A DNA stretch of 64,000 nt from contig OX359278.1 of assembly GCA_947179155.2 (NCBI GenBank), positions 29,454,773 to 29,518,772 on the forward strand, given 5' to 3'. The notes beneath the pieces were generated by a model that was given only the letters and a program-made list of their open reading frames with translations, had not been told where the DNA came from and made no database searches. This DNA comes from Hedera helix. Lineage: Eukaryota > Streptophyta > Magnoliopsida > Apiales > Araliaceae. Positions 1 to 12,539 of this stretch are shown here, one piece after another; the stretch's first letter is position 1; each line of letters begins with the position of its first letter. The translations under genes were made by a program, and so were the position numbers.

Positions 1-179
1 ATTTTTTACTAAATAAAACAAATTCTTTTTAAAATATAATTTATGAGAAAAATATCTTTCATAATATATCATTCACAAAAGATATTTAGTTACTAATTAG
101 TGAAGGATATTTATTACGAGGAGTTCTAATACGAGTGAATGTGCGATTTGTCCTTCTATAAACCATTTTTCTTGTAATG
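1..179. mobile_element. CACTA-like transposon terminus, cut by window edge
   Basis: The stretch ends in CTTGTAATG; its reverse complement CATTACAAGAAAAATGG resembles the CACTACAAGAAAA terminus of plant CACTA (EnSpm) elements with one changed base. Positions about 55-150 (cataatatatcattcacaaa, then a tagtgaagg-type repeat) match 28318-28405 near the end of the CACTA-like element at 24690-28499, so the two are related. The other end lies outside the window and no coding sequence is visible. Confidence 0.45.
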
Positions 180-995
180 AGGGTGATATATTGTTTAACC
201 TCTTGGAAGTTGGACCAAATAACTAACAATGAAATTTAAGACAAATTCATTTTAAAATGACACGTTAATACACTCCGGTTTCACATCTCACTTGTTAATT
301 TTTTTTTCATAAAAGAGTCTATTAAGTAATAATAGCATAAAATAATACATTATTTTCAAGTTTGTCATCATATTTTTATAATTATGCCACATTAAAAAAT
401 ATTATTTTATTAATTTTAAAAATATAGATAGAAATAAAATAACTTCGCTAATTTTATACTAAATGAAAAGGGAAAAGACACATGAATGGAATTTAATAGA
501 AAGAGTAGGTAGGTATATCTGGTACCGAATTTAGGTTGCCGAAAAATTTCTCCTACATCAAGATAAGATAAAGAGAAATAAAACTGCGTAACAGTTATAG
601 ATAGAAAAATGAACATTCATTTCATAGTCTTTTCCTCCTCCTCAGTTCACGACCAGAAGCAAAACCCTAAAAATTAACTCCAAAATCCTCGGTCAAATCA
701 TTTGTGAGACATCGTTATATCATTGTTTTGAAATTAAAGCTTCGGCTATTAATTTAGGACCCCTAAATTAAATCCTCTACTTCAAATTTTGCACGTATAG
801 GATGACTTCTCTGACTATTTCCACCCCCATTTATTCCTTAACATTAGCAAAACAAACGTAATCTCTGCAAAAATAACCCATAATTAAGCTTGAATCATGA
901 AAAATATGTGTATCCAATTAATTTAATATTTGATAGCTTGAACTTACATATTAATTAATGTGTATGAACATGGATACTTACCTTGCCATGCATTT
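180..995. other. AT-rich intergenic sequence downstream of the LEA-like gene
   Basis: No gene or RNA is recognisable. The small minus-strand ORF at 416-616 is hydrophobic, low in complexity and matches nothing I know. A strong minus-strand splice-donor-like sequence (AAG|GTAAGTATC) lies at about 971-984, just past the LEA-like stop codon. Confidence 0.5.
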
Positions 996-1742
996 TTAAT
1001 TGCTCATGCAATTCTGTAATAAGAGAACCCCATCTGGAGGATTACTGGTTCGAAATAAGCACAAGACCAAATGTTGGTAGCTATAGGATATCCGGGAAGT
1101 CTCCTTAATGCTTTTCACCCGTGATTGAATATATAGACTATAAGCGTAGTAGTCATTCTCCATTGCTTCCCTCAACAACTTATCATATCTTTGTTTAAAA
1201 CCAAAATGTCTCCCGAACATGTTGATAGAAAATAATTGAGAGTCATGAACCTTCATTTCCAATGAAGGTAGGTTTTTGGCTCCCACAATAGTGTGGGAAA
1301 CCACGAGTGTGGCGACTACTCGGTGGAGGTGTAAATCAACCCTAGGGTTAGGGTTAGAGAAATTTAAATTGAGAGTTATGTTATAAGAGAAAGGTTTACT
1401 AGTGTTATCGAGGTTAGCCTCGTGGAGACTAACACTCGAAAGGTACACTGTAGGAGGTTGGGGTTTGTAGTGGAGATATAGGTACAATGCTAAACCTATA
1501 AGAACATGAATTCCTATTATTACCACTCGACCTACATATTTGCACAATGTACCATATTGGTTTTGAAATGGAAAATCTTCATCATGTGGTTGATGTAGTA
1601 TGAGGTGTATGTTAGAATTGTTATTGGAAGTGGAAGCATGTGGTTGTGGGACAGGGATAGGAGGGTTGGCATTGAGGGCAGGAGGTTGATCATGACGATG
1701 CATGGATCGAATATGATCAGGTATCAGTTCTATTTCTGACAT
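996..1742 (-). CDS. LEA_2 / NHL-like membrane-anchored protein
   Basis: An intronless 248-residue ORF. Residues 1-62 are Pro/His/Asn-rich and predicted cytosolic. A hydrophobic segment at about 70-92 (VGRVVIIGIHVLIGLALYLY) is a single membrane anchor. The following part (PTVYLSSVSL, then NITLNLNFSNPNPRVDLH) has the beta-rich pattern of the plant LEA_2 / NDR1-HIN1-like family, which are plasma-membrane proteins linked to defence and stress. Family length is usually 200-260 residues, so size fits. The last 40 residues lack the usual LEA_2 ending, and an acceptor-like TTATTACAG lies inside the final codons with a strong donor just after the stop. The C-terminus may therefore be spliced differently or degraded. 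A TATA box and CT-rich leader lie upstream. Confidence 0.6.
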   Translation of the reverse strand: MSEIELIPDHIRSMHRHDQPPALNANPPIPVPQPHASTSNNNSNIHLILHQPHDEDFPFQNQYGTLCKYVGRVVIIGIHVLIGLALYLYLHYKPQPPTVYLSSVSLHEANLDNTSKPFSYNITLNLNFSNPNPRVDLHLHRVVATLVVSHTIVGAKNLPSLEMKVHDSQLFSINMFGRHFGFKQRYDKLLREAMENDYYAYSLYIQSRVKSIKETSRISYSYQHLVLCLFRTSNPPDGVLLLQNCMSN

Positions 1743-2217
1743 TGTGTATTAATCATATATACATAGACGAACAAAGAAAAACTATAATAATAAAAAATGA
1801 AAATAAATTAAAACGCAGTATGGATCTTGGCGGGACGGATCTATGCAGGGGCAGGGGGCAACTGATCCCACTAAATGTTCAGGGGGTCAAATTAAAATTT
1901 ATTCTGAGGCAGGGTCATTGAGTAGCTTGAATTTCAGAACAGAGTACACCTCCAAAAATGTCATCTTTAGATCGCTCATTCTGGCTGGTTATGTGTGTGT
2001 GATTTTGTGTATGTGTTTGTGCGTGTTTTAGTGTGTGTGAGAGAGAAAGAGAGGTGAGATGAGATTCTGATAGAAGAAAATGGTCCGATAGAGAAAGAAA
2101 GAGGGAGAGAGAGTGCGTGTGAAGAGAGGAGGAGGGGGGTCGGGGTCTATATATACATAGGTACATGCATACAAACATACATTTTCTTAGAGGGTAATGA
2201 GCTTTATTCAGCAACAA
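1743..2217 (-). promoter_or_regulatory. Putative promoter and 5' leader of the LEA-like gene
   Basis: Read on the minus strand, a TATATATA box at 2148-2155 is followed by about 120 bases of CT-rich sequence typical of a plant 5' UTR, then about 300 bases to the ATG at 1742. The ORF overlapping this region is Ser/Leu/His-rich from translation of the CT-rich leader and is not a convincing protein. The part at 1830-1900 (GGGACGGATCTATGCAGGGG) looks like transposon-derived filler. Confidence 0.45.
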
Positions 2218-2436
2218 TTATCTAAATACTTCCAGACTACTGCTAGACTGTTGCTAAACTACCAAAAAAAATAAAATACAAACATACATATACTTATATA
2301 TTTATATATATACGGTAGAGGAATAACAAGAAATGGTGATTGATTTAAATGTTTAAATCAAGGGTTCCGATATGTGCAATCTATTTACATGTGGATGTGC
2401 TTTTATTGTACTATAACTATTCATTCTTCTACTAAT

Positions 2437-2439
<3 letters not shown>

Positions 2440-2509
<70 letters not shown>
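2440..2509. repeat. (TA)n microsatellite
   Basis: About 70 bases of uninterrupted TA dinucleotide. Confidence 0.95.
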
Positions 2510-2512
<3 letters not shown>

Positions 2513-3441
2513 TTAGCAAAAGAAAAAATAGTGTTTTTATTTTATTTTAAATGATCAATTACAAGATTTAAAATTTGTGATTGATGTGAATTTATTCAAT
2601 TTTTGAAAAGAATAAATTTTGTAATCTTTGGTAATTTTAGATAATTTAATGTTTAAAATTATATGGACTAAAATTAAATTAATTAGTATTGGTTTTCATT
2701 TAAATGTCAAAATAAAAATCTCTTTCTGAGAAAGAAGTTATATTATTTAAAAAAAAATTAATTATGAGTCAGTATATGTCAAAAATCTTAAAATCATTAA
2801 GAAGAAGAAAAAAACACTAATGGTAGCATTTATGAATTTTGAATACTCCCTCCGATTATAAATGAGGATTCCAAAAACAAATTAAATTCACATTTGACTT
2901 TATAACTCATTATAAATAGAGTACGCGGGGTATATGTTTCTGTTAACGAACGAATATATATTTTTTCAAAAATTTGACATTATTATAGACGAAAAGAAAG
3001 AAACATAGTCAACCATTATTTTATCATGTTGCGTCATCTTCGTTTGTTTAGTTTTCCTAAATTTTCAATGTGTATTTATTAATTTTGCATCATCACAATT
3101 TCTATCCTTAAGGGATTTTGTTTTTCAAATTTGATCCTACTGAACTAAGAGACTGGATCTAACCCTGTCGACGATTATGTAAAGGTCAAGTGTATAGCAT
3201 CAAAAAATCCTAGTGAGAGGTATATATATATATATATATTCTAGTATTCTTTCTTTAATTTCTTTGTAAATGATCATCTCTATTTCCTTCTTATAGTGGT
3301 CCTTGAGATGGGGTGCCGTAAATTAGTTTCTTTGTTAACGAGACTGTTTAAGATTTATTCTATTTCTATATGCAGCACATTTGTTAAAGGAATAGTTTGT
3401 ACAAAGAACATAAAACACAAAAAAGAAACATGGCAGTAGGA

Positions 3442-3509
<68 letters not shown>

Positions 3510-4320
3510 GATGGATTTCTCATATTCCTCCAACTCTAGTCATCTCCCTATACTTTCATAGGCTTTGGGCAAGCAAAGTAAACCATATCACCTCTTAATT
3601 TTTTTTTTAATGTGAGCTATTAGTATAGTGAATTTATTTATGTATACCAAAATTATGTGGAGAGAAAAGTTTGGAGAAAAAGAAGACCAAGGTACTATGC
3701 AAAGTAAAATACATCAACGTCCATCGTATTAAATGAATTGCCCACTGTAATTAGATAAAGGGTGGCCCCTTAATTCATGATATTTTTATATGTATCATAT
3801 TTAAGACTGTAGTGAATACTACACAGTAATATTGTAATAATACTTATTATTTTATTATTAAAGTTTAGGCTTTCAATTTATTGCTTCTACTATCTAATTA
3901 ATATATTAGTAATAAGTAATGTATTAATTTCACAGATTTGCAAAATTAATTACAATTCTTTAAGTTTCATGTATTTATAAACTTTTGTAAGATAAGCCGG
4001 TACACACCGTTAACAGCATGTACCCTTTTAACAGATAAAGCAGTACAATATTTATAGCTATTATAAAGAATTATGAATTAATATTTCAAAGATTTTTACT
4101 TTTTCAGTTAAATACTTTGTGGTTGTGTTCAGAGTGTTATACCAACAAAAAAAATAAATTTAGCTTGAAAGAGAGCCAAATTATAGAGAACCAAGTTATA
4201 AATAAATAAAAAATTATTTAGAAAAAAGAGAAAGTAGAAAAAAACCCTACTAAAATTATATAATTTTACTAAATAAGTGTAGAGAAGGTTATCGAATGTT
4301 AGGACTAGAATAGATTGTCT
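2510..4320. other. AT-rich non-coding stretch with a Stowaway-like terminus and microsatellites
   Basis: No gene is recognisable. At about 2846 the sequence TACTCCCTCCGATTATAAAT resembles the TA-flanked CTCCCTCCGT end of Stowaway/Mariner MITEs, but no matching inverted end was found nearby, so it is at best a one-ended relic. Confidence 0.4.
3444..3506. repeat. (TA)n microsatellite
   Basis: About 63 bases of TA dinucleotide. The minus-strand ORF over it reads as Ile-Tyr repeats and is an artefact. Confidence 0.95.
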
Positions 4321-4326
4321 TCTATA

Positions 4327-4389
4327 TGTGTGTGTGTGTGTGTGTGTGTGTGGTGGTGGTGGTGGGGGGGGGGGGGGGGGGGGGGGGGG
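4327..4389. repeat. (TG)n-(TGG)n-G26 compound simple repeat
   Basis: TG dinucleotides run into TGG triplets and then a homopolymer of 26 G (4364-4389). The run is G-quadruplex-prone and unusually long for a nuclear G tract, so its exact length may be a sequencing or assembly artefact. Confidence 0.9.
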
Positions 4390-4649
4390 TGGAGAGAGAG
4401 AAATTACATAAATTGACTTATAGAAGAAATAAAAATAAATAAGGCTGGTCCCCTAATGCTAGTAGTGCAACGAGTAGTTGAAATGGAAACAAAGCTTCCC
4501 CTTCCCCTTTGTGGCTTTCACGTGAAGAGCAATTGGCCGGATCGCTGAAACAACTAACATTTACTAATAGCAGCTATATGTGTTGGATAATCATTCAAAA
4601 ATAACACTTTTTATATTTTAAAATGACTCTACAAAATAGGATACATCTC

Positions 4650-6657
4650 TTACTATAAAGGCCAGGCTTTAACGGCTGCCTTTTGGTGTTTTAAGTCGTA
4701 TTTTATCTTTAAAATGGTAAAATAAAATTTATTTGGTGTAATTTTTGTCACTTAATGATAAGAGGAATTTTACAAAATCAGTTCATGTCACAACTAATAT
4801 GAGGAGTTGAAATCATAAAAAACTACTACACCCACTTTTAATTTTTAAACCCTATAACTGTAAAATAAATAAATAAATGAATTCACCACCTACTTTTTAA
4901 ATTCCATTATATTTACGTCTTGCAAACACTTTTAATTAATCCACCTTTTCCCCTCACTTTATTCCTACTAAAATCAAAATTCTCACTCTTTTCCTATTAT
5001 TCTACAAATTTACATATATTGTAATTATTTCGAAAAATTAATTTGTCTCAATAAAGAAAATACAGGACAATTATGAAATTTCCAATTCTCATTCATCAAG
5101 TTATATATTTTGTGGTGTGCAGTTGATTATGTTCTATTTTTATCTAAATCATAATTTGTCCTTTATCTCACTTTCTGCTTAATTAATTATATTTATACTT
5201 GGTCATTAAGAATAAAATATTGGTTCTAAAGGTTATAATCTCCACTGCCATTATTGAAGTAGATATAAGAAAGTCAGGCTCATCCACCCTTTATTATTTT
5301 GATTCCATTTTTATAAAAGTGTAATATTTTAGTAGCATGTTCATTTTAGTTGTTAACTACTATAAATAAAAATAATTTAATAAAATTTCTATTAATACCA
5401 AAAATAACACCACAATTATAATATGAATCTTGTATTTTTATCACACGCGATGGCTAGAAGAAAATTAAATAATGCTAAATAAAGTGAGTTGATATTGCCA
5501 AAGTAAATAATTTACTACTAGAGCATTTAAGAAGCCGACTATTATCTTATGTGGGTTGTTTTTTTCTAATTAAACATAAATGGGTTGTTAAATTGCCCTA
5601 ATCAATTCTAATCTATTATTTCAACAAAAAAATTTGTATTATTTTTTTTTTGAAATAGTACTTGTTTTTAATGCATTTTGAAAAGGATCTGACCCTTCGA
5701 GAGTTTTAAATTTTTTTGAGATTACTCTAAAATTTGGATTTCTCTAAATCTCATTCTTATATTTTAGATCAATATATACATAAATTCAAATAAAATTATT
5801 TCATTAATTAATATTCACCCCACCTTACACATCATTTTCTCTCTCCAATTTTATTTTCTTAATCATCTCTCTCCATATTTGTTTCCTTAATTTAGAACTT
5901 CCTTTTTTCTCAACCACTACCAAGTACGAACTTGGTTGCCTGGCTCCAATCTTTCTCCATCTCTCTACTTTCTATTTATCTCTCTTTTCCTTCATCATCT
6001 AAGTTTAACACCATATTATAATTTGTGGTGTTATTTTTTGTATTAATAGAAATTTCATTAAATTATTTATATTTATAGTAGTTAACAACCGAAACAACAT
6101 GCTACTAAAATATTATTACACTTTTATCAAATTGGAGTCAAAATAAAGTTGGATGAACTTGGCTTTCTCACTTCCTCCTTTAATTATATATTACGGTAGA
6201 GATAATAACCTTTAGAACCAATATTTACTCTTAATAAAAATGCATAAATATTTATATCTACATTATAAAGTCGGAGGCTTTAACAGTTACTTATTGTGTT
6301 AATAATTTGTGAAACTCTGTCACAACTGTGATGGCAAAAAACTTCAAAAGAAAAAGTAAAATTTACTAAATCACACAATCACATAATACAAGTGTTTAGG
6401 ACAAAATAATATATTTTACTTTTCTTCTAAATTTTAATCAAGTAAATAGATTAACTTTCATACCTTTATGTTACTTATTTACCTTTAACTTCCCACATTT
6501 TCTTCCCTTTTTTTTAATTTTTTTTCCACATTATCTACTGTTATCACTTTAGTGAGGTAACTTCTACTCCCAAGTCTGAATACAACTTCCTCATGTTTGT
6601 GTTTGATTTCATTTTTGTTTATTTCCTTTTACAATCACTTTCCTCTCTATCTCTCCT

Positions 6658-6694
<37 letters not shown>

Positions 6695-7560
6695 TCTCTC
6701 TTCTTATTATCGGATATGAATTGATGGATTTGTTCAGTTTTTGATTTATTTTTTTTAGAATTGCTTAATTTTGTTGTCTTTTCCATATGTGAGGAAGGAT
6801 TTATTTTCTTTGTTAGTGTATAAAAACAAATAATTTCTTTTAGAAATGAAGATTTTAGAGTTATGCTGATGATGATATTTTACTCTTCGTAATGAATAGA
6901 CTAAGGACTTTCAAATCGTTAGTGTTATCTATTTTGGCTTTTTTCATGCATGAGTCTTTAGTTAATCCTATGTGTTGAATCTATTCTTTTGATAAATAAA
7001 ATTTTATTTTCTCTTTGTTCGTATTGTTTTTTTTTTAAATAACTTTTAATTTTTGTTGTGAAATATTATTTTTTTGTTACATACACGTGTCACGGGTGCT
7101 AATAATTAAATATGCACCGTAATATAGAGAAAGTTAGATAAAGAACAATTATGAATCAAACAAAAACAAAAAATAATCAAGTACGCACTACGAAGCACAT
7201 TACTTGATGAATGAGAGAATCTGCCATTTTGTAAATGTCCTGCATATTTTTTTTTGAGACAAATTAATTTCAAAATAAATAAAATATATGTAAATTAGTA
7301 AAAGATTAAGTAAAGAGTTAGAATTCTGATTTAAGTAAAAATAAAGTAAGATTAAATAGTTGGATAGAATAAAAGTGTCTGTAAGCTGTGGATATAACGG
7401 AGTTTAAAAGGTAGGTGTAAAATTTCTTTTCTGACCGAGTGAAAAAATTACACCGGACAAATTTGATATTACCATTTTAAGAATAAGTTGTGACCCTAAA
7501 ACACTAAAAAGTTAGTTATTAGAGATTGAGACTCTATAATAAGAGTCAAGAGAGATGATA
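4650..7560. repeat. Long imperfect inverted repeat (foldback / TIR-type element)
   Basis: The left arm at about 4650-5450 pairs with the reverse complement of the right arm. 4650-5200 matches 7560-7100; for example TGGTGTAATTTTTGTCACT on the left meets TGGTGTAATTTTTTCACT read on the minus strand. 5215-5450 matches 6235-6005, sharing TTTTAGTAGCATGTT and GTTAACTACTATAAAT. The loop is about 5450-6005. The right arm carries about 860 extra bases (6240-7095) with no partner in the left arm. No transposase is visible, so this is a non-autonomous foldback or long-TIR element, possibly MULE-like. Confidence 0.75.
6240..7095. mobile_element. Secondary insertion within the right arm of the foldback
   Basis: This segment interrupts the arm pairing. 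It begins near ATTATAAAGTCGGAGGCTTT, a direct-orientation relative of the left end of the foldback (ACTATAAAGGCCAGGCTTTA at 4661). A second element of the same or a related family therefore probably inserted here. It includes a (CT)n tract at 6665-6700. No coding sequence is seen and exact ends were not fixed. Confidence 0.4.
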
Positions 7561-10500
7561 TACAGTTTGACGGTGATGGCGTTAGATTGATCAAGGGAAA
7601 TTTCTTATTCTATTACATCAAGTGATTAAATGTCATTAATTTTCATGATGGATATAGATAATTACCAAAAAATTGAACTTCTCATATTTGAGAATATGCA
7701 GGTTGGCAAAATAAGACATCAAACTCTCACTTGAATATATTAGTTCTTGCCGCCACCTAAATGAACAAAAAAAGCAACCCAAAGGAGCATAACACAATCA
7801 CTTCACGTTAATATCGAGAACAAATGGACCCATAATTTTTTGTTTTCGTTTCAACTTGTTCACAACAAGTGCCAAAACAACATACAAAAATAAAAGTAGA
7901 AGATACAACTAAACTGAAGCATGATAAAGACATATAAAAGAAGAAGAAGAGTTAGGTGGCCATTTCCTCAACTAATCCTAGCCAGTTCTCCTTATCAGGA
8001 ATTCCTAATATAGGGAAAGACCCTTTATTGATAATTGCCTATTTTTTTTTGTGTTCCAACAATTTGCACTACAATGGGTATATCTTCCTCTAGAAAGTAT
8101 AAAATTATGCACCATTTTTTTTCTTTGTTGTATTTTTGGATTTAATGGAGGATCATAGATCTTTCCAATGGTAAAGGTCTTTGATGTTAATTAAAACTTG
8201 AATATTTCAATTAATTCGTCAAAGTTGGACCAACTCTATTGAATGTAAAAAAAAAATCAGCATGCGCACTGATTCCAAAATTGTAATATATTTTTCTAAT
8301 GAATAGCAACTCGAATACCATTTTTTTGTTTGAACATATACTTGTATATCTTTCCAATGTTATTGACTTTGGATTCGAATTCATTCTAAAACAATTCAGT
8401 AAATTCTTCGACGTATGGCCAATATGTTTAGTTTTTCATCCAGAACATATTCTATACTGAAATAATTGTATCTTCATCTAGAAAATAGTAAATTATGTAC
8501 TTTTTTCTGTTTTATTATAGACTCGAAGATAGCTTTCCAACGGTGTAAGTTTTGTATGCTAATTCATTCTTAAATCCAAAAAATTAGAGCAAATGTTGAT
8601 GAAAGAACAATATAAGTGCAGATAAAGAAAATTATAATATAGTTAGATAAATAAGTCACTAAGCATAGTCACAATTAAGTTTTCCAAGTCTAATGCAACT
8701 AACTTAAAAAAAAAAAAAAAAAAAAACCCTCCACTTCAAAAAAAAAAATCCAACTTTTTTTTCTCTTTATTTTTTGTTTGTTATCAACTATAAGTTCACC
8801 ACTAAATTCATAGCCCCTCATGATTCTATTGCCTTCAGAAATTCTTCATTTCCTTTAGTCATTTACTATTTTTTGAAAGTTTTGTTAGCCTACGAAAGAT
8901 ATATGTGTCAAATTATAAGACAAATAATTAATCAACTAATCAACTATAGAAGGGCAACCGGTAAAATTGTCCCCTTGTGTTTCATCGTTTATCGTTTTTG
9001 CGAATTAGACGCTAAAATTTTAATTTTTGCAAAGTCATAGTTAATATTTCAATTTTTTCCAAATCTACCGCCACCCACCAATTTTGGAAAAACAAATGCA
9101 TGCCTAACATGTGATTGTTATAAGGGTAAATTTTTCTCTTTAATCATACTTTATTTTTCGGCCAATAAAGAAGGGTATCATTGTTTTAATCTCACCAGAG
9201 TGGAATTATTCCGAACGGGTTCAATGGATAACGGGATAGAATAACAGACGGAATTAGTCTAGCAAATATATGGCTACCGATTTTTATTCTGGAAAAGACG
9301 ATTAAATTTTAGGGTTTTCAATTTAAGAGAGAAGAAGAGAAATTAGTGAGATTAAGAGAGTGCATTCTTGAAATTGTCTGTGCTGGATTGCATCATCTAG
9401 TTTCGAATTTCATGACCTTGGGACTCCAATATACGGTTAGAAGAAGAAGAAGAACTTGAATGCTAACATTTAAGAGAATCTTTGTCAAAACGAAAGCTTT
9501 TCCTACATTTTTTGGGTGCTTTATTTATATATTGAAAGTGAATATGGAAGCTTTATAAACTAATTTGCTAGTTTCTTACAGTATATTATCTATTACTTGC
9601 GAAATTGGTGGTCCCAGTGTTAAACCCTTATTTATTTAGTTCCTCATCTTCAATGGTGGTCGTACGTGTTCCTTCTTGGGTTCTTGCTATATTTTTGTAA
9701 ATTGATGGTCCCTTTTATTTTCATAATAATAGTAATGAAGACTTTGTTTTTTGTTATATTGTTATTTATTGCAGGACCGGACCTACATAGTAAAGTTTTT
9801 ACCATAAAATTATATCATGAGGTCATAAAGGCTATAATGGTTACCAAGTGGGGAAAATTTCGTATATAGACAGTCTTACTGTAATTTGGAAAAGTTGCCC
9901 TCAGTAGAGTTATTTGAAATGGTGAAGGAAGTAGGTCATAAAATTACTTAATAAGCAATAATAACCCATGGGATGCAGAGATTTTTATTTTTTATTTTTT
10001 ATTTTTTATTTTTATGTGTATCCATTGAGTTGCAGGTGGAAAATTATGGCAATACACACCACATGATTAGTAATTTTTTAATTCTTGGTCTGAAAAGCGT
10101 TTTGATTTAATAAAGTATAGTCTTGTAGGTTATTGAGAGGAGTCAAAATCAACACTTTATAATGAAAAAGGGGAAGAAGTACGTGACTTTGTCCCATCTA
10201 CCCAATGCCATGAGAGGATCAATGGATGATTCAGCAACAAAAAGTGGGACCAGCAAATCCAAACGATCAAGGAAGACGACTTAAATTGTGTTTGGGAGAG
10301 AAAAGTAGAGAAAGACTCGAGTGGAACCATTTTAATTTTAATTTTAATTTATTTTGTCAAGGAAGACGACTTAAATTGTGCTTGGAATGAACATCTTCTT
10401 TTTAAAATCAATTTTTAATTGCCTACGAATTTCATAAAAAAATCTCAACAACTTTATTTTTATTTAAATTAACTGATAAAATTAATGGAAAACCATATAA

Positions 10501-11376
10501 TACTTCCACTCCGTTCCACCAAAAAGGTTACACTTTTTTCTAGCTAATTACTATGTTAAAATTAATACTAATTACAGAGTTATTAATTTAAAAATAAAAT
10601 ATACATTCACATTGTAATTGGACTCTAATTCTGAAATAGAGAGAATAACATCAATAACAGTAAGAGCTATCCGTGACCGAGTCATTTTGGTTTTTGAGTT
10701 AGAGACTTTTGTTGGAGTTCCAAAGGTTTTATCGGGGTATTCCACACACATGCAAAATTAAATCGACACTGTACTGATGGTAATAAGGGACAAAGTCACA
10801 TAGAGGGTTGTGGTGTTAATTGACCCTATTGATTTTTTTAATAATATATGGCAAAATTTGAAAATTTTAAATATTATATATAAATTGACTTCACTGAAAT
10901 TTTATAAAATTTCTAATATACGGGTCAAATTAAAAATTTATAACTTTCTCACTTAAATCTCAATCTCATATCATTTTTACCTCCTATATATATGTATATT
11001 CATATAATCTTCTTAAACTAATTAATAATTTATTTTATATTATTTTTTGAATGAATTAATTATTTATAAACAATTTGTCTTTAGAAAAATCTATTAAGGG
11101 TCAATAGGGTGTATATATACATGCATATAAATATATTTAGAATTAATAATTATTATATTATTATTGTAATCAAATATATATTTTATATATGCAATCTGAA
11201 AGTATAAAATTATTCAAAAAATTTGATTCGAGGGCGCTGCCCTCAAACTACCCACTAAATTATTTATAGCCTTATAATAATTTTGACCTACTGAATATAA
11301 TTTTTGGCTTGTTGATGGTAACTATTATATTGTTGGTCTAATTCACGAAATGTTTTTAGGGAAATGAAAAATCAAT
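7561..11376. other. AT-rich intergenic stretch without recognisable genes
   Basis: No conserved coding sequence. At 8050-8620 there are two or three diverged copies of a segment containing tagatctttccaatggta or agctttccaacggtgtaag. The CTTTCCAACGGT wording is common in plant retrotransposon LTRs, so this is probably old LTR debris. Poly(A) lies at 8706-8725 and a (TTTTTTA)n run at 9981-10013. The short plus ORFs at 8774 and 9666 show no family signature. Confidence 0.4.
10267..10380. repeat. Short direct duplication, 90-base spacing
   Basis: TCAAGGAAGACGACTTAAAT and four further bases occur identically at 10267-10290 and 10357-10380, separated by a TTTTAATTTTAA-rich spacer. Confidence 0.85.
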
Positions 11377-11481
<105 letters not shown>

Positions 11482-11882
11482 TTATAATTAGAACCAATAT
11501 GTCCTCAATAGCACTCAGAATTCCTAGATCTAAGTCAACATAGAGATGAATTTAACATTCATTACCTTATACCAAAAAAAATAAAATTGCTTTTAGTTTA
11601 TATGTATGGGTGTACTTAACAAAATCAACAGAGCAACAACACAAACAAATTAAAGGGACGAGGCATTGTCTTGCAGTTATGGCTGAGTTATCATTTGCGA
11701 ACGTGTCAGCAGGGTAACATATCTACATACATCAAGTAATATAATACTTATGATTTATGACCAGCACGACAAGGGTGCAGCGAGAAAACGAAACGAATTA
11801 AGTCAAAATAGAAAAAGCAATGTACTTAAACAAAAGTGATAGCTATAGAATGCAAAGAAGAGATACTAACGTGTAAAAGATA

Positions 11883-12485
11883 TGTTACACTTATATGTTG
11901 ATAAGTTTACGGGTTGGATAACTATATATAGACACAGAAATTGTGTACCTAATTAGGATTAGGGTTTGTAATTATGGTGAAGGCGAGAAATTCGCAAAAA
12001 ATACAGAATCGGTTGAAAGATTGGAGATGGGAGAAGAACTGGTGAACAACTACCAAAGTAACACATGACAGAACTCTCAGGATCGCGTCGCGGCGTAACC
12101 GCTGGTGTCCGAGAGCCGTGATAAGTGTTTCAAGTGAATTAAAGATAGGCAAGCCAACACTTTCGTTCACTCGATTCAGAGTTGAACACAAGTTCCTAAT
12201 TGAGAGAGAGAGAAAGTGTTTAGATGGTCAAAGTTCTCAAAGTGTCCAAAAGTCCCTTTACTTGTCAAGTGAAGGGATATTTATAGGCTCCAGGTCATGT
12301 GTTAGGCACATGTCAAAAGGGAAAATTCCAGAAGTACCCTTAATGATAGGAAAATTCCTCTAGAATACCTTGAGTTACCTGGGTAGCGTCTAAATCATCC
12401 AATTTTTCTAGTCACCAATCCATTCTCTCAACCGATTCTCAGTACAAGTTGTTCTCATGAGCCTTCTGCCTTGGGACTCATGACA
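11883..12485 (-). mobile_element. Probable LTR of the decayed minus-strand Ty3 element
   Basis: On the minus strand a segment starts TGTCATGAGTCCCAAGG and ends CAACATATAAGTGTAACA, giving TG...CA ends and about 603 bp. It carries a TATAAATA box (about 12278-12285) about 200 bases from its start. It lies downstream of the minus-strand gag pseudogene, where a 3' LTR would be expected. The partner LTR was not found, so the boundaries are tentative. Confidence 0.4.
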
Positions 12486-12539
12486 ATACCTCTTAAATTA
12501 TACCTTTAAGGTTGTATAATGTTTAGAAAGATCAAATAG

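Noticed and set aside
1915..2217. 100-residue Ser/Leu/His-rich minus ORF upstream of the LEA-like gene
   Set aside because: Coincides with a TATA box and CT-rich leader; composition reflects the CT tract.
3335..3523. Minus ORF reading as Ile-Tyr repeats
   Set aside because: Translation of a TA microsatellite.
8774..9040. 88-residue plus-strand ORF
   Set aside because: No conserved motif, AT-rich codon content and no promoter-like context.
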